Shown one piece after another: positions 1 through 12,723 of a DNA stretch of 64,000 nucleotides. A program made the position numbers and the translations under genes. The notes under the pieces are model-generated. The model was not told where the DNA came from. It worked only from the letters and a program-made list of their open reading frames with translations, and did not search any database. Location: the NCBI RefSeq assembly GCF_001590925.1, contig NZ_BCTU01000011.1, forward strand, positions 124,001 through 188,000, written 5' to 3'. The first letter of the stretch is position 1; each line of letters begins with the position of its first letter. This DNA is from Serratia plymuthica NBRC 102599 (GTDB taxonomy: Bacteria; Pseudomonadota; Gammaproteobacteria; Enterobacterales; Enterobacteriaceae).

Positions 1-688
1 GCATTGGCAGAGCATGCTGAACGATAAAACCGTCTGGCGCTTCTCGCCGCAGGCGGCGGAAGGCGTGGATTTCTTCGCCAGCGACGTGCTGGTGAACGCC
101 AAAGGCACGCAATTTACGTTGCACAGCCCGTTCGGCACCGCGACGGTAGCGCTGCCGTTGCCGGGCCGCCATAACGTGGCCAATGCACTGGCCGCAGCGG
201 CGCTGGCCGTGTCGGTCGGTGCCTCGCTCGAAGCCGTGCGCCAGGGGTTGAAACAGTTGCAGGGGGTGCCGGGGCGTTTGTTCCCGATTGCGCTTACCGA
301 AAACAAGCTGCTGCTCGATGACAGCTATAACGCCAACGTCGGCTCGATGACCGCCGCAGCGCAGGTATTGGCAGAGATGCCGGGCTACCGCGTAATGGTG
401 GTTGGCGATATGGCCGAGCTGGGGGCGGATGCCGAAGAGTGTCACCGCCAGGTGGGTGAAGCGGCCCGGCTGGCCGGCGTCGATAAAGTGATAGGTATCG
501 GCCCGTTAAGCCAGGCGCTGTGCGCGGCTTCCGGTAGCGGCGAACATTTTCAGGACAAGGCAGCAGTGATCGCGCGCGTGGCGGAGTTACTGTCGGAACA
601 TGCGGTAATTACCGTGTTAATCAAGGGTTCACGTAGTGCCGCAATGGAGCAGGTAGTACGCGCGTTACAGGAGAAAGCACCATGTTAG
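1..688 (+). CDS. murF: UDP-MurNAc-tripeptide--D-Ala-D-Ala ligase MurF (3' part)
   Basis: This is the C-terminal half of MurF, the cytoplasmic ATP-dependent ligase that adds D-Ala-D-Ala to the UDP-MurNAc peptide. About 228 codons are present, about half of the family length of roughly 450; the start lies before the window and the frame is open from base 2. The glutamate-ligase central and C-terminal domains are recognisable, including [11 protein letters not shown] and the [11 protein letters not shown] block near the start of the C-terminal domain. The stop codon at 686-688 overlaps the mraY start by 7 bases, so translation is probably coupled. It is truncated only by the window edge. Confidence 0.95.
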   Translation, partial: HWQSMLNDKTVWRFSPQAAEGVDFFASDVLVNAKGTQFTLHSPFGTATVALPLPGRHNVANALAAAALAVSVGASLEAVRQGLKQLQGVPGRLFPIALTENKLLLDDSYNANVGSMTAAAQVLAEMPGYRVMVVGDMAELGADAEECHRQVGEAARLAGVDKVIGIGPLSQALCAASGSGEHFQDKAAVIARVAELLSEHAVITVLIKGSRSAAMEQVVRALQEKAPC

Positions 689-1764
689 TTTGGCTGGCCG
701 AGCATTTGGTCAAATATTATTCCGGCTTCAACGTCTTCTCCTATCTGACGTTCAGGGCCATTGTCAGCCTGCTCACCGCGCTGTTTCTCTCCTTATGGAT
801 GGGCCCGCGCGTGATTAAACGCCTGCAGGAGATGTCCTTCGGTCAGGTCGTGCGTAACGATGGCCCGGAGTCGCATTTCAGCAAACGCGGCACGCCGACC
901 ATGGGCGGCATCATGATCCTGACCTCCATCACCATTTCGGTGCTGATGTGGGCTTACCCGTCCAACCCTTACGTTTGGGGCGTGTTGTTCGTGCTGGTGG
1001 GTTACGGCATCGTCGGCTTCGTCGATGACTACCGCAAAGTGGTGCGTAAAGACACCAAGGGGCTGATAGCCCGTTGGAAATACTTCTGGCAGTCGGTGAT
1101 TGCGCTGATTTTCGCTTTCGCCATGTATGCCGTAGGAAAAGACACGCCAGCCACCGAGCTGGTTGTGCCGTTCTTTAAGGACATCATGCCGCAGCTCGGC
1201 CTGTTGTACGTGCTGTTGGCGTACTTTGTGGTGGTCGGCACCAGCAACGCGGTCAACCTGACCGATGGGCTGGATGGCCTGGCGATCATGCCAACGGTGT
1301 TCGTGGCGGCGGGCTTTGCGCTGGTGGCTTGGGCGACCGGCAACATGAATTTCGCCAACTACCTGCACATTCCTTATCTGCGTCATGCGGGTGAGCTGGT
1401 GATCGTCTGTACTGCCATCGTTGGCGCCGGCCTGGGCTTTTTATGGTTCAACACCTACCCGGCACAGGTCTTTATGGGTGATGTCGGCTCACTGGCACTG
1501 GGCGGCGCGCTGGGTACCATCGCGGTACTGCTGCGCCAAGAGTTCCTGTTATTGATTATGGGTGGCGTGTTCGTGGTTGAAACGCTGTCGGTGATCCTGC
1601 AGGTGGGATCGTTCAAGCTGCGCGGGCAACGTATTTTCCGCATGGCACCGATCCACCACCATTATGAATTGAAGGGCTGGCCGGAACCGCGCGTGATCGT
1701 GCGCTTCTGGATTATTTCGCTGATGCTGGTGCTGATTGGCCTGGCGACGCTGAAGGTACGGTAA
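682..1764 (+). CDS. mraY: Phospho-MurNAc-pentapeptide transferase MraY
   Basis: MraY is the integral membrane enzyme that transfers phospho-MurNAc-pentapeptide to undecaprenyl phosphate, making lipid I. The protein has 360 residues, the same as in E. coli, with about ten hydrophobic segments. Catalytic residues fall at the family positions: Asp115-Asp116 in FVDDYRK, the NLTDGLDGL loop near 192-200 and Asp267 in [16 protein letters not shown] motif near the C-terminus ([12 protein letters not shown]) is also conserved. The start ATG at 682 lies inside the end of murF, and murD follows after two bases. Confidence 0.97.
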   Translation: MLVWLAEHLVKYYSGFNVFSYLTFRAIVSLLTALFLSLWMGPRVIKRLQEMSFGQVVRNDGPESHFSKRGTPTMGGIMILTSITISVLMWAYPSNPYVWGVLFVLVGYGIVGFVDDYRKVVRKDTKGLIARWKYFWQSVIALIFAFAMYAVGKDTPATELVVPFFKDIMPQLGLLYVLLAYFVVVGTSNAVNLTDGLDGLAIMPTVFVAAGFALVAWATGNMNFANYLHIPYLRHAGELVIVCTAIVGAGLGFLWFNTYPAQVFMGDVGSLALGGALGTIAVLLRQEFLLLIMGGVFVVETLSVILQVGSFKLRGQRIFRMAPIHHHYELKGWPEPRVIVRFWIISLMLVLIGLATLKVR

Positions 1765-1766
1765 TT

Positions 1767-3086
1767 ATGGCGGATTATCAGGGTAAAAAAGTGGTCATCA
1801 TCGGGTTAGGCCTCACCGGCCTGTCCTGCGTTGATTTCTTTATGGCGCGTGGCGTAACGCCGCGCGTTATGGATACCCGTATTTCGCCGCCGGGGCTGGA
1901 CAAGCTGCCTGAAAGCGTTGAACGGCATTTGGGTGACCTGAATCTGGACTGGTTGCTGGCGGCGGATTTGATCGTTGCCAGCCCGGGCATGGCGCTGGCT
2001 CACCCGGCGTTGAGCGCTGCGGCGGATGCGGGGGTGGAGATTGTCGGTGACGTCGAACTGTTCTGCCGCGAAGCCCAGGCGCCGATCGTAGCGATCACCG
2101 GTTCCAACGGTAAAAGCACCGTCACCACTCTGGTGGGCGAGATGGCCAAAGCGGCCGGCTGGGCGGTGGGTGTAGGCGGTAATATTGGCCTGCCTGCGCT
2201 GAGCCTGCTGCGTCAGGAATGCCAGCTGTATGTGCTGGAGCTGTCAAGTTTCCAACTGGAAACCACCTTCAGCCTGAAAGCGGCGGCGGCGACCATCCTG
2301 AACGTGACAGAAGATCATATGGACCGTTACCCGTTTGGCCTGCAGCAGTATCGCGCCGCCAAACTGCGCGTCTATGAAAATGCCGCCCTGTGCGTGGTTA
2401 ACGCAGATGACGCGCTGACCATGCCGGTACGCGGCGCAGACCAGCGCTGCATCAGTTTCGGGGCCGACGTGGGCGACTACCACCTCAACCGCCAGCAGGG
2501 CGAAACCTGGTTGCGCGTGCGCGGTGAGAAAATCCTGAATACCCGCGAGATGAAGCTGACTGGCCGCCACAACTATACCAATGCGCTGGCGGCGTTGGCG
2601 CTGGCCGATGCGGTGAATATCCCGCGCGCCTCCAGCCTGAAGGCGCTAACTACCTTTACCGGGTTGGCACACCGTTTCCAACTGGCGTGGGAACACAACG
2701 GCGTACGTTGGATTAACGATTCGAAAGCCACCAACGTCGGCAGCACCGAAGCGGCGTTGAATGGCCTGCAAGTGGACGGCACTTTGCATCTGCTGCTGGG
2801 CGGCGACGGCAAGTCTGCCGATTTCTCCCCGCTGGGGCGCTATCTGCAGGGCGATAATGTTCGCCTGTATTGCTTCGGCCGCGATGGCGAACAATTGGCG
2901 GAGCTGCGGCCGGAAGTTGCCACGCTGACCGACACGATGGAACAGGCGATGCAAGCGATCGCGGGCCGGGTACAACCTGGCGATATGGTGCTGCTGTCAC
3001 CGGCGTGCGCCAGCCTGGATCAGTTCCGTAACTTTGAAGTGCGTGGCGACGAGTTTGCCCGCCTGGCACAGGAGCTTGGCGGATGA
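1767..3086 (+). CDS. murD: UDP-MurNAc-L-Ala--D-Glu ligase MurD
   Basis: MurD is the cytoplasmic ligase that adds D-glutamate to UDP-MurNAc-L-alanine using ATP. The protein has 439 residues (E. coli 438). It has an N-terminal Rossmann-like uridine-binding domain starting [10 protein letters not shown], the ATP loop TGSNGKST at residues 111-118, and the C-terminal ligase domain with [17 protein letters not shown]. It is tightly packed in the dcw operon: two bases after mraY, and its TGA overlaps the ftsW ATG by four bases. Confidence 0.97.
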   Translation: MADYQGKKVVIIGLGLTGLSCVDFFMARGVTPRVMDTRISPPGLDKLPESVERHLGDLNLDWLLAADLIVASPGMALAHPALSAAADAGVEIVGDVELFCREAQAPIVAITGSNGKSTVTTLVGEMAKAAGWAVGVGGNIGLPALSLLRQECQLYVLELSSFQLETTFSLKAAAATILNVTEDHMDRYPFGLQQYRAAKLRVYENAALCVVNADDALTMPVRGADQRCISFGADVGDYHLNRQQGETWLRVRGEKILNTREMKLTGRHNYTNALAALALADAVNIPRASSLKALTTFTGLAHRFQLAWEHNGVRWINDSKATNVGSTEAALNGLQVDGTLHLLLGGDGKSADFSPLGRYLQGDNVRLYCFGRDGEQLAELRPEVATLTDTMEQAMQAIAGRVQPGDMVLLSPACASLDQFRNFEVRGDEFARLAQELGG

Positions 3087-4285
3087 AATTACGGGTGCCG
3101 ACGTTCGGGTTGACCGAAAGACTGAAAGACTGGGTGATGGGATCGCGCGAGAGCGATTCGGTCAATATGGTGCTGTACGACCGTACCCTGCTGTGGCTGA
3201 CCTTCGGGTTGGCCATTATCGGTTTTGTCATGGTGACTTCGGCGTCAATGCCGATCGGCCAGCGTCTGGCGGACGATCCTTTCCTGTTTGCCAAGCGTGA
3301 CGCGCTGTACCTCGGGCTGGCCTTTGGCTTGTCGATGGTGACGCTGCGCATCCCGATGGAAGTCTGGCAGCGCTACAGCAATGTGATGCTGCTGTTGTCG
3401 ATTGTGATGCTGCTGATCGTACTGGTGGTCGGCAGCTCGGTAAACGGCGCATCGCGCTGGATCGCGCTGGGCCCGTTACGTATTCAGCCGGCGGAGCTGT
3501 CCAAGCTGTCGCTGTTTTGCTATCTGGCGAGCTATCTGGTGCGCAAGGTAGAAGAAGTGCGTACTAACTTCTGGGGCTTCTGCAAGCCGATGGGCGTAAT
3601 GGTAGTGCTGGCGGTACTGCTGCTGGCGCAACCGGACCTCGGTACCGTGGTGGTGTTGTTTATCACGACTTTGGCAATGCTGTTCCTGGCCGGCGCCAAA
3701 ATGTGGCAGTTCCTGGCGATCATCGGCTCCGGTGCCTTCGCGGTGGTGCTGTTGATCATTGCCGAACCTTACCGTATGCGCCGCGTGACGTCGTTCTGGA
3801 ACCCGTGGGCCGATCCGTTCGGCAGTGGCTACCAGTTGACCCAGTCGCTGATGGCGTTTGGCCGCGGTGAATTTTGGGGGCAGGGACTGGGGAACTCGGT
3901 ACAGAAACTCGAGTATTTGCCTGAAGCGCACACCGACTTTATCTTCTCGATTTTGGGCGAAGAACTGGGCTATATCGGTGTGGTTTTCGCATTGTTAATG
4001 GTATTCTTCGTCGCTTTTCGCGCTATGTCGATTGGCCGCCGCGCGCTGGAGATCGATCAGCGCTTTTCCGGCTTTCTGGCCTGCTCGATCGGCGTCTGGT
4101 TCAGCTTCCAGGCACTGGTCAACGTCGGCGCCGCAGCCGGCATGCTGCCAACCAAAGGGCTGACGCTGCCGTTGATAAGTTACGGTGGTTCGAGCCTGTT
4201 GATTATGTCGACGGCGATCGTGCTGTTGCTGCGTATTGATTATGAAACGCGTCTGGCCAAAGCCCAGGCGTTTGTGAAGAGGTAA
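3083..4285 (+). CDS. ftsW: Septal peptidoglycan glycosyltransferase FtsW
   Basis: FtsW is the SEDS-family membrane glycosyltransferase that polymerises lipid II at the division septum together with FtsI. The protein has 400 residues with about ten transmembrane segments. SEDS hallmarks include the QPAELSKL region, QPDLGTVVV, the long periplasmic loop with [16 protein letters not shown], and the C-terminal [15 protein letters not shown]. The ATGA overlap with murD at 3083-3086 supports the chosen start. murG starts three bases after its stop. Confidence 0.96.
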   Translation: MKLRVPTFGLTERLKDWVMGSRESDSVNMVLYDRTLLWLTFGLAIIGFVMVTSASMPIGQRLADDPFLFAKRDALYLGLAFGLSMVTLRIPMEVWQRYSNVMLLLSIVMLLIVLVVGSSVNGASRWIALGPLRIQPAELSKLSLFCYLASYLVRKVEEVRTNFWGFCKPMGVMVVLAVLLLAQPDLGTVVVLFITTLAMLFLAGAKMWQFLAIIGSGAFAVVLLIIAEPYRMRRVTSFWNPWADPFGSGYQLTQSLMAFGRGEFWGQGLGNSVQKLEYLPEAHTDFIFSILGEELGYIGVVFALLMVFFVAFRAMSIGRRALEIDQRFSGFLACSIGVWFSFQALVNVGAAAGMLPTKGLTLPLISYGGSSLLIMSTAIVLLLRIDYETRLAKAQAFVKR

Positions 4286-4288
4286 GGG

Positions 4289-5353
4289 ATGAGCGGGAAA
4301 CCTAAGCGTTTAATGGTGATGGCAGGCGGTACCGGCGGACACGTGTTCCCGGGGCTGGCGGTCGCGCATCATCTGATGGCGCAGGGCTGGCAGGTGCGCT
4401 GGCTCGGAACCGCAGACCGAATGGAAGCCGATCTGGTGCCAAAGCACGGGATTGAGATTGATTTCATCCGTATTTCCGGCCTGCGCGGTAAAGGGCTGAA
4501 GGCCCAACTGAGCGCACCGCTGCGTATCTGGCATGCGGTACGCCAGGCGAAGGCGATTATGCGCAGCTACCAGCCAGACGTGGTGCTGGGCATGGGCGGT
4601 TACGTTTCCGGTCCCGGCGGTTTGGCTGCGTGGTTGTGCGGCATCCCGGTGGTGCTGCATGAACAAAACGGCATTGCCGGGCTGACCAACCGTTGGCTGG
4701 CCCGTATCGCCAAAAAAGTGTTGCAGGCATTCCCCGGCGCGTTCCCGAATGCGGACGTCGTGGGCAACCCGGTACGTACCGACGTACTGGCGCTGCCGTT
4801 GCCGGCGGAGCGGCTGACCGGGCGTGAAGGCCCCATCCGCGTGCTGGTGATTGGCGGAAGTCAGGGCGCGCGGGTGCTGAATCAGACAGTTCCTGAAGTC
4901 GCGGCGAGATTGGGCGATAGAATTACGCTCTGGCATCAGGTAGGTAAAGGTGCGCTGGAAAACGTGTTGCGCGACTACGAGAGGGTAGGGCAGACGCAGC
5001 ATAAGGTGACCGAGTTTATCGATGACATGGCCGCCGCTTACGCCTGGGCCGACGTTGTCGTGTGCCGCTCCGGCGCGCTGACCGTCAGCGAGATCGCCGC
5101 GGCGGGCCTGCCGGCGATATTTGTGCCGTTCCAGCATAAAGACCGGCAGCAGTACTGGAATGCCCGCCCGCTGGAAGAAGCCGGCGCGGCGAAGATTATC
5201 GAACAGCCGCAGTTCGACGCCGATATCGTGGCGGATCTGTTGGCAAGTTGGGATCGTCCGCAGTTGCTGGCGATGGCCGAAAAAGCGCGGGCAGTGGCTA
5301 TTCCCGATGCCACCGAGCGTGTGGCGGCAGAGCTGGTGCGGGTTGCCAAATAA
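4289..5353 (+). CDS. murG: Lipid II synthase MurG (N-acetylglucosaminyltransferase)
   Basis: MurG is the peripheral inner-membrane GT28 glycosyltransferase that adds GlcNAc to lipid I to form lipid II. The protein has 354 residues. The N-terminal glycine-rich loop [12 protein letters not shown] (residues 11-22) and the C-domain motifs [12 protein letters not shown] and [23 protein letters not shown] are typical. Unlike its upstream neighbours, it is followed by an 86-base gap before murC that contains two related hairpins. Confidence 0.96.
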   Translation: MSGKPKRLMVMAGGTGGHVFPGLAVAHHLMAQGWQVRWLGTADRMEADLVPKHGIEIDFIRISGLRGKGLKAQLSAPLRIWHAVRQAKAIMRSYQPDVVLGMGGYVSGPGGLAAWLCGIPVVLHEQNGIAGLTNRWLARIAKKVLQAFPGAFPNADVVGNPVRTDVLALPLPAERLTGREGPIRVLVIGGSQGARVLNQTVPEVAARLGDRITLWHQVGKGALENVLRDYERVGQTQHKVTEFIDDMAAAYAWADVVVCRSGALTVSEIAAAGLPAIFVPFQHKDRQQYWNARPLEEAGAAKIIEQPQFDADIVADLLASWDRPQLLAMAEKARAVAIPDATERVAAELVRVAK

Positions 5354-5358
5354 ATAAT

Positions 5359-5424
5359 GCAGGGGTTCGGTACGCCGAGCCTGAATCAAAGAAATGTCAT
5401 GTAGGGGCCCGGCATGCCGGACCC
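5359..5424 (+). repeat. Two diverged copies of a 24-bp palindromic unit between murG and murC
   Basis: Copies lie at 5359-5382 and 5401-5424, each able to form a hairpin. Arms 5364-5370 and 5375-5381 pair with one G-U; the second copy is a near-perfect 20-bp palindrome at 5405-5424 with a single mismatch. The copies match at 16 of 24 bases and all eight differences are transitions, so pairing is kept. There is no T-run, so this is not a typical intrinsic terminator. It resembles dispersed intergenic palindromes of enterobacteria; the family is not identified. Confidence 0.6.
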
Positions 5425-5439
5425 GGATTAGAGAGAGTG

Positions 5440-6915
5440 ATGAATACACAACAACTGGCGAAACTACGTACTATCGTGCCCGAGATGCGACGCGTCCGGC
5501 ACATTCACTTTGTCGGCATCGGTGGCGCCGGCATGGGTGGTATCGCCGAAGTGTTGGCTAACGAAGGTTATCAGATCAGTGGCTCCGACCTGGCGCCTAA
5601 CCCGGTAACCCAACAGTTGAGCGCGCTCGGGGCGACGATTTATTTCCATCACCGCCCGGAAAACGTGCTGGATGCGAGCGTAGTGGTGGTATCCACCGCG
5701 ATTTCCGCCGACAACCCGGAGATCGTCGCCGCCCGTGAAGCGCGTATCCCGGTTATCCGCCGCGCGGAGATGCTGGCCGAACTGATGCGTTTCCGTCACG
5801 GCATTGCCGTCGCCGGTACGCACGGCAAGACCACGACGACGGCAATGGTGTCGAGCATTTACGCCGAAGCCGGCCTGGACCCGACCTTTGTCAACGGCGG
5901 GCTGGTGAAAGCGGCCGGTACCCATGCGCGTCTGGGTTCCAGTCGTTACCTGATCGCGGAAGCGGATGAGAGCGATGCGTCGTTCCTGCATTTGCAACCG
6001 ATGGTGGCGATTGTCACCAATATCGAAGCCGACCATATGGATACCTACCAGGGCGACTTCGAGAACCTGAAGCAGACGTTTATCAACTTTTTGCACAATC
6101 TGCCGTTCTACGGCCGTGCAGTGATGTGTGTTGATGACCCGGTGGTGCGCGAACTGCTGCCACGCGTGGGCCGCCATATCACTACCTACGGTTTCAGCGA
6201 AGATGCCGATGTGCGCATTGAGAGCTATCGCCAGGTTGGGCCGCAGGGCCACTTTACCTTGAGCCGCCAGGATAAACCCTTGATGACGGTGACCTTGAAC
6301 GCTCCGGGCCGTCACAACGCGTTGAACGCGGCGGCGGCAGTGGCGGTGGCGACGGAAGAAGGCATTGACGACGAGGATATCCTGCGCGCGCTGGCGGGCT
6401 TCCAGGGCACCGGTCGCCGCTTTGATTTCCTGGGCGAGTTCCCGCTGGAGCCGGTGAACGGCAAAAGCGGTACCGCGATGCTGGTCGATGACTATGGCCA
6501 CCATCCGACCGAAGTCGACGTCACGCTGAAAGCTGCACGCGCCGGCTGGCCGGATAAGCGCCTGGTGATGATTTTCCAGCCGCACCGTTACACACGTACC
6601 CGCGATCTCTACGACGACTTCGCCAACGTGCTGTCACAGGTTGATGTGCTGTTGATGCTCGATGTGTACGCCGCGGGCGAAACGGCGATCCCGGGGGCGG
6701 ATAGCCGCTCGCTGTGCCGCACCATCCGTAGCCGCGGCAAGCTGGATCCGATCCTGGTTTCCGATGCGGACATCGTGCCGGAAACCTTGGCGCAACTGCT
6801 GCAGGCCGACGATCTGGTGCTGGTGCAAGGCGCCGGCAACGTGGGCAAAATCGCCCGCAAACTGGCTGAGCTGAAGCTGCAGCCACAGAAAAAAGAGGAG
6901 GAACATCATGGCTGA
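5440..6915 (+). CDS. murC: UDP-MurNAc--L-alanine ligase MurC
   Basis: MurC is the cytoplasmic ligase that adds L-alanine to UDP-MurNAc, the first peptide step of the precursor. The ATG at 5440 ([10 protein letters not shown]) gives 491 residues, equal to E. coli MurC, and follows the purine-rich GAGAGAG. The open frame extends upstream to 5248, but that part overlaps murG and the intergenic hairpins and is not MurC-like. Motifs are the N-terminal GIGGAGMGG and the ATP loop GTHGKTT at residues 126-132. The stop lies eight bases inside ddl. Confidence 0.96.
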   Translation: MNTQQLAKLRTIVPEMRRVRHIHFVGIGGAGMGGIAEVLANEGYQISGSDLAPNPVTQQLSALGATIYFHHRPENVLDASVVVVSTAISADNPEIVAAREARIPVIRRAEMLAELMRFRHGIAVAGTHGKTTTTAMVSSIYAEAGLDPTFVNGGLVKAAGTHARLGSSRYLIAEADESDASFLHLQPMVAIVTNIEADHMDTYQGDFENLKQTFINFLHNLPFYGRAVMCVDDPVVRELLPRVGRHITTYGFSEDADVRIESYRQVGPQGHFTLSRQDKPLMTVTLNAPGRHNALNAAAAVAVATEEGIDDEDILRALAGFQGTGRRFDFLGEFPLEPVNGKSGTAMLVDDYGHHPTEVDVTLKAARAGWPDKRLVMIFQPHRYTRTRDLYDDFANVLSQVDVLLMLDVYAAGETAIPGADSRSLCRTIRSRGKLDPILVSDADIVPETLAQLLQADDLVLVQGAGNVGKIARKLAELKLQPQKKEEEHHG

Positions 6916-7828
6916 TAAAGTTGCCGTACTGCTGGGTGGCACCTCCGCCGAACGTGAAGTGTCATTGCAATCCGGTGCTGCCGTGTTGGCAGGGCTGCGG
7001 GAAGCCGGTATCGACGCCCATGGTATCGATATTCGCGATTTCCCGGTAACCCAGCTTAAAGAGCATGGGTTTACCAAAGTGTTTATCGCGCTGCACGGGC
7101 GTGGCGGCGAGGATGGCACCCTGCAGGGGATGCTGGAATTCCTTGAGCTGCCTTATACCGGCAGCGGCGTGATGGCGTCGGCGCTGACCATGGACAAGTG
7201 GCGCACCAAGATGGTGTGGCAGTCGATGGGGCTGCCGGTCGCGCCTTATGTGGCGCTTAACCGCCGGCAGTATGCCGGTGTAGAGAAACAGAGCCTGATT
7301 GCTCGCGTGGAGGCCTTGGGCCTGCCGCTGATCGTCAAGCCGAGCCGTGAAGGCTCCAGCGTTGGCATGAGCAAGGTAACCGAACGCGATGCCCTTGAGG
7401 CCGCGCTGGAAGAAGGTTTCCGCCATGACGACGACGTGCTGGTGGAGAAGTGGCTGAGTGGCCCTGAATATACTGTAGCGATGCTGGGCGACCAGGTGTT
7501 GCCTTCGATCCGCATTCAGCCGGCCGGCGTGTTTTACGACTATCAGGCCAAGTACATTTCGGACGATACCCAGTATTTCTGTCCAAGTGGCCTGGGCGCG
7601 GAACAAGAGGCCGAAATGGCCGCACTGGCGTTACGCGCCTACCGTGGACTGGACTGCAGCGGTTGGGGCCGCGTGGATGTGATGCAGGATAGCGATGGCA
7701 GCTTCTATCTGCTTGAGGTGAATACCTCGCCGGGCATGACCAGTCATAGCCTGGTGCCGATGGCAGCGCGCCAGTCTGGTTTAAGCTTCTCGCAGCTGGT
7801 AGCGAGAATTTTGGAGTTGGCCGACTGA
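6908..7828 (+). CDS. ddlB: D-alanine--D-alanine ligase (DdlB type)
   Basis: This ATP-grasp ligase makes the D-Ala-D-Ala dipeptide used by MurF. The protein has 306 residues, the DdlB length. The N-terminus [19 protein letters not shown], the serine loop EGSSVGMSK and the metal-binding [17 protein letters not shown] near the C-terminus are diagnostic. The start overlaps murC by eight bases and is preceded by a strong Shine-Dalgarno AGGAGG inside the end of murC. The position between murC and ftsQ matches E. coli ddlB. Confidence 0.96.
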   Translation: MADKVAVLLGGTSAEREVSLQSGAAVLAGLREAGIDAHGIDIRDFPVTQLKEHGFTKVFIALHGRGGEDGTLQGMLEFLELPYTGSGVMASALTMDKWRTKMVWQSMGLPVAPYVALNRRQYAGVEKQSLIARVEALGLPLIVKPSREGSSVGMSKVTERDALEAALEEGFRHDDDVLVEKWLSGPEYTVAMLGDQVLPSIRIQPAGVFYDYQAKYISDDTQYFCPSGLGAEQEAEMAALALRAYRGLDCSGWGRVDVMQDSDGSFYLLEVNTSPGMTSHSLVPMAARQSGLSFSQLVARILELAD

Positions 7829-7829
7829 T

Positions 7830-8681
7830 ATGTCGCAAGCTGCCCTGAATGCGCGTGAACGCGAGGTGGATAACAGCCCGCGCCGCAGCAATGGAACTCA
7901 ATTGGCGGGAATGGTTTTCCTGCTGATGGTGCTGGGAACGGTGCTGTGGAGTGGCTGGATGGTGATTGGCTGGATGAAAGACGCCAGTCGGCTGCCGCTC
8001 TCACGGTTGGTGGTCACCGGCGAACGCCACTACACCACCAACGATGATATTCGCCAGGCGATTCTGGCGCTGGGTGCGCCGGGCACGTTCATGACGCAGG
8101 ATGTTGATGTCATCCAGCAGCAGATTGAACGCCTGCCGTGGATCAAGCAGGCCAGCGTGCGCAAGCAGTGGCCGGATGAGCTGAAGATCCACCTGGTCGA
8201 GTATGTCCCGATTGCGCGTTGGAATGATTTACACATGGTGGACGCCGAAGGCAAATCCTTCAGCGTGCCGGCAGAACGAATTGGCAAACAAAAATTGCCG
8301 CTGCTCTATGGCCCGGAAGGGAGCGAACAGGATGTTCTGGAAGGTTATCAGGCCATGAGCAACATGTTAGCGGCCAGCAAATTTACGCTGAAAATGGCGG
8401 CCATGAGCGCTCGCCATTCCTGGCAGCTGGCTTTGGATAATGATGTTCGGCTGGAGCTGGGACGTGACGATCGTACCGGACGCCTGCAGCGGTTTATCGA
8501 GCTCTATCCGGTATTGCTGCAACAAGGGCAGGCGGAAAGCAAGCGCGTCAACTATGTCGATTTGCGCTATGAATCCGGCGCCTCGGTAGGTTGGACGCCG
8601 ATATTGATCGACCCGCAGGCGGTAGGCGGTCAGCAGAACAGTAATCAGCAACAGAATCAGGCACAGGCAAAACAACAATGA
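7830..8681 (+). CDS. ftsQ: Cell division protein FtsQ
   Basis: FtsQ is a bitopic inner-membrane protein that links early and late divisome proteins and binds FtsB-FtsL. The protein has 283 residues: a short cytoplasmic N-terminus, one transmembrane helix at about residues 25-48, a POTRA domain ([18 protein letters not shown] onward) and a periplasmic beta domain. The C-terminal tail, about 20 residues, is rich in Gln and Asn and is probably disordered. The ATG lies one base after the ddl stop, and the stop overlaps the ftsA start by four bases (ATGA). Confidence 0.95.
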   Translation: MSQAALNAREREVDNSPRRSNGTQLAGMVFLLMVLGTVLWSGWMVIGWMKDASRLPLSRLVVTGERHYTTNDDIRQAILALGAPGTFMTQDVDVIQQQIERLPWIKQASVRKQWPDELKIHLVEYVPIARWNDLHMVDAEGKSFSVPAERIGKQKLPLLYGPEGSEQDVLEGYQAMSNMLAASKFTLKMAAMSARHSWQLALDNDVRLELGRDDRTGRLQRFIELYPVLLQQGQAESKRVNYVDLRYESGASVGWTPILIDPQAVGGQQNSNQQQNQAQAKQQ

Positions 8682-9934
8682 TCAAGTCGACGGACAGAAA
8701 ACTGGTAGTTGGACTGGAGATCGGTACTGCAAAAGTCTCCGCATTGGTAGGGGAAGTTCTGCCCGATGGCATGGTCAACATTATCGGGGTGGGCAGTTGC
8801 CCGTCTCGCGGTATGGATAAGGGTGGCGTTAACGACCTGGAATCGGTAGTCAAATGCGTACAACGCGCTATCGATCAGGCCGAGCTGATGGCGGATTGCC
8901 AGATTTCTTCGGTTTACCTCGCATTGTCGGGTAAACACATCAGCTGTCAGAACGAAATAGGGATGGTTCCTATTTCCGAAGAGGAAGTGACGCAGGAAGA
9001 TGTGGAGAACGTGGTGCATACCGCCAAATCGGTACGCGTACGTGACGAACACCGCATCCTGCACGTTATCCCTCAGGAATACGCCATCGACTATCAGGAA
9101 GGCATCAAGAACCCGGTTGGGTTGTCCGGCGTGCGTATGCAGGCCAAGGTGCACTTGATTACCTGCCATAACGATATGGCAAAGAACATTGTTAAAGCGG
9201 TAGAACGCTGTGGTCTGAAAGTTGACCAACTTATTTTCGCCGGTCTGGCCGCCAGCTATGCGGTTCTGACCGAAGATGAGCGCGAACTTGGCGTTTGTGT
9301 GGTGGATATCGGCGGCGGCACCATGGATATGGCGGTGTACACCGGCGGTGCTCTGCGCCACACCAAAGTGATCCCTTACGCCGGGAACGTGGTCACCAGC
9401 GATATCGCTTACGCCTTCGGCACGCCGCCGACAGACGCGGAAGCGATCAAAGTTCGACACGGCTGTGCGCTTGGGTCGATTGTTAGCAAGGATGAAAGTG
9501 TAGAGGTGCCAAGCGTTGGGGGACGTCCCCCTCGTAGTCTGCAAAGACAGACACTGGCTGAAGTCATTGAGCCACGCTACACCGAACTGTTGAATCTGGT
9601 TAACGATGAAATTTTGCAATTGCAGGAGCAACTGCGTCAGCAAGGGGTGAAGCATCATCTGGCAGCGGGTATTGTGCTGACCGGTGGCGCCGCCCAAATT
9701 GATGGCCTGGCAGCCTGTGCGCAACGGGTGTTCCACACCCAGGTACGCATCGGCCAACCCTTGAACATCACGGGTCTGACGGATTATGCGCAGGAGCCTT
9801 ACTACTCAACTGCGGTAGGTCTGCTGCACTATGGAAAAGAGTCTCACCTGAGCGGTGAGGCAGAAGTAGAAAAACGCGCCTCGGTGGGCAATTGGTTTAA
9901 ACGTATCAATAGCTGGCTGAGAAAAGAGTTTTAA
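8678..9934 (+). CDS. ftsA: Cell division protein FtsA
   Basis: FtsA is the actin-like ATPase that tethers FtsZ to the inner membrane. The protein has 418 residues. Actin-fold motifs are [18 protein letters not shown] (phosphate 1), [14 protein letters not shown] (phosphate 2) and [12 protein letters not shown] (adenosine). The C-terminal amphipathic membrane-targeting helix ends [15 protein letters not shown]. It overlaps ftsQ by four bases. A 74-base gap separates it from ftsZ. Confidence 0.97.
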   Translation: MIKSTDRKLVVGLEIGTAKVSALVGEVLPDGMVNIIGVGSCPSRGMDKGGVNDLESVVKCVQRAIDQAELMADCQISSVYLALSGKHISCQNEIGMVPISEEEVTQEDVENVVHTAKSVRVRDEHRILHVIPQEYAIDYQEGIKNPVGLSGVRMQAKVHLITCHNDMAKNIVKAVERCGLKVDQLIFAGLAASYAVLTEDERELGVCVVDIGGGTMDMAVYTGGALRHTKVIPYAGNVVTSDIAYAFGTPPTDAEAIKVRHGCALGSIVSKDESVEVPSVGGRPPRSLQRQTLAEVIEPRYTELLNLVNDEILQLQEQLRQQGVKHHLAAGIVLTGGAAQIDGLAACAQRVFHTQVRIGQPLNITGLTDYAQEPYYSTAVGLLHYGKESHLSGEAEVEKRASVGNWFKRINSWLRKEF

Positions 9935-10008
9935 TGTTTCAACAAAGAGATCATGCTGAGTAATCTTTTTATGATCTCGCAGCGACAGGCACAAAACGGA
10001 GAGAAACT

Positions 10009-11163
10009 ATGTTTGAACCAATGGAACTAACCAATGACGCGGTGATTAAAGTCATCGGCGTCGGCGGTGGCGGTGGCAACGCCGTTGAACACATGGTGCG
10101 CGAGCGCATCGAAGGTGTTGAATTCTTCGCCGTTAATACAGACGCTCAGGCGCTTCGTAAAACGGCAGTTGGCCAAACCATCCAGATCGGTAGTGGTATT
10201 ACCAAAGGTCTGGGTGCAGGCGCGAACCCTGAAGTGGGTCGCAATTCAGCGGAAGAAGACCGTGAAGCCCTGCGTGCCGCACTTGATGGCGCAGACATGG
10301 TCTTCATTGCAGCCGGCATGGGCGGCGGTACCGGTACCGGTGCAGCACCTGTTGTGGCTGAAGTTGCTAAAGATCTGGGTATTCTGACAGTGGCCGTGGT
10401 TACCAAGCCTTTCAATTTTGAAGGCAAGAAACGCATGGCGTTCGCTGAGCAGGGTATCGCAGAGCTGTCCAAACATGTGGATTCACTGATCACTATCCCG
10501 AACGACAAGCTGTTGAAAGTTCTGGGTCGCGGCATTTCTCTGCTGGACGCGTTCGGCGCGGCTAACGACGTGCTGAAAGGCGCGGTGCAGGGTATCGCCG
10601 AGCTGATCACCCGTCCGGGCCTGATGAACGTCGACTTCGCCGACGTGCGCACCGTGATGTCCGAAATGGGCTACGCGATGATGGGTTCCGGCGTTGCCTG
10701 TGGTGAAGACCGCGCTGAAGAAGCGGCGGAAATGGCGATCTCCAGCCCACTGCTGGAAGACATCGACCTGTCCGGCGCTCGCGGCGTTCTGGTCAACATC
10801 ACCGCCGGCTTCGACCTGCGTCTGGATGAGTTCGAAACCGTGGGTAACACCATTCGTGCTTTCGCTTCCGACAACGCCACCGTGGTCATCGGTACCTCGC
10901 TGGATCCGGAAATGAACGACGAACTGCGCGTGACCGTGGTTGCGACCGGTATCGGCATGGACAAACGTCCTGAAATCACTCTGGTGACCAATAAACAGGC
11001 TAGCCAGCCAGTGATGGATCATCGCTACCAGCAGCACGGCATGTCGCCGTTGCCGCAGGAAGTGAAACCGGCCGCCAAGGTGGTCAACGATCCGACTGCG
11101 CAGCCTAATAAAGAGCCCGACTATCTTGATATTCCTGCCTTCCTGCGCAAGCAGGCAGACTAA
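10009..11163 (+). CDS. ftsZ: Cell division GTPase FtsZ
   Basis: FtsZ is the tubulin-like GTPase that forms the cytokinetic Z-ring. The protein has 384 residues. The tubulin signature GGGTGTG is at residues 105-111, the T7 synergy loop is in NVDFADVR, and the conserved C-terminal peptide that binds FtsA and ZipA is [14 protein letters not shown]. The linker before it is short. A purine-rich GGAGAGAAACT precedes the ATG. Its regulator ZapD is also encoded in this window (16875-17627). Confidence 0.98.
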   Translation: MFEPMELTNDAVIKVIGVGGGGGNAVEHMVRERIEGVEFFAVNTDAQALRKTAVGQTIQIGSGITKGLGAGANPEVGRNSAEEDREALRAALDGADMVFIAAGMGGGTGTGAAPVVAEVAKDLGILTVAVVTKPFNFEGKKRMAFAEQGIAELSKHVDSLITIPNDKLLKVLGRGISLLDAFGAANDVLKGAVQGIAELITRPGLMNVDFADVRTVMSEMGYAMMGSGVACGEDRAEEAAEMAISSPLLEDIDLSGARGVLVNITAGFDLRLDEFETVGNTIRAFASDNATVVIGTSLDPEMNDELRVTVVATGIGMDKRPEITLVTNKQASQPVMDHRYQQHGMSPLPQEVKPAAKVVNDPTAQPNKEPDYLDIPAFLRKQAD

Positions 11164-11203
11164 GAATATCCTGAGAATTTGGAATCTCCGCTCTTTGTGC
11201 TAA

Positions 11204-12184
<981 letters not shown>

Positions 12185-12198
12185 GTCGATACTGCTGA

Positions 12199-12723
12199 TT
12201 ACTTCTTACGACTGGTAGCGTTGGCACTCTCTCCGGCCAGCGACGCCAGTCGTTCCAATACCTTGCGCAGTTTTTCCGGACTGCGGCTCGCCAAACCTCT
12301 TAATTCCTCAGCACTTTCCTGACTCAGATGCCGCATCGGCACGTTTGTTTGCGTATTCCCCAAGGTTTTTGCGGCGTCCTGCACAAGGTTGCTCCCTTTT
12401 GCCATCAAGGCCGGATTAATCCTGATGTCGATCGACGACAATGATGGTAGAATTTGCGCTCGTAGTGCAGATAATAACGCCGGTTGTTCGTAGCGTAGGC
12501 GCATCAGCCAGCTGGCATTGGCCGTTTCTAGCACTAAAATACCCTGTCGGAAATTCGCGACGCGGCACCAGGGATGCAGTTGAACGGGCAAGACGCCTTT
12601 CACTGCACGGTTAAGCTTAAGCAGCGCCACAGCGCGTTGTTGGACGTTATGCAGCGGCCCTTTGTCTTCTGCAGACGCGTCGTCGAACAGGACATCTAAT
12701 AATTGTGGACGGCTATCGCGCAT
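12199..12723 (-). CDS. DciA-like DUF721 protein
   Basis: The protein has 174 residues. The N-terminal 110 or so match the DUF721/DciA pattern: a KLNRAVKGVLP segment, then GILVLETANASWLMRLRYEQPALLSAL. DciA is the ancestral loader or operator of the replicative helicase DnaB in many bacteria; enterobacteria normally use DnaC, so the role here is uncertain. The ATG at 12723 follows GGAG; an upstream extension to 12849 would overlap secM. It converges on lpxC (14-base gap) and diverges from secM with only 26 bases between starts. The C-terminus (SRSPEKLRKVLERLASLAG) is helical and basic. Confidence 0.75.
   Translation of the reverse strand: MRDSRPQLLDVLFDDASAEDKGPLHNVQQRAVALLKLNRAVKGVLPVQLHPWCRVANFRQGILVLETANASWLMRLRYEQPALLSALRAQILPSLSSIDIRINPALMAKGSNLVQDAAKTLGNTQTNVPMRHLSQESAEELRGLASRSPEKLRKVLERLASLAGESANATSRKK

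Noticed and set aside
5248-5439. N-terminal extension of MurC
   Set aside because: It overlaps the end of murG and the intergenic hairpins; the 5440 start gives exactly the E. coli length.
4310-5449. 379-codon minus-strand frame across murG
   Set aside because: It is antisense to an essential, well-conserved gene and has a composition typical of complement frames (His, Arg, Gln rich).
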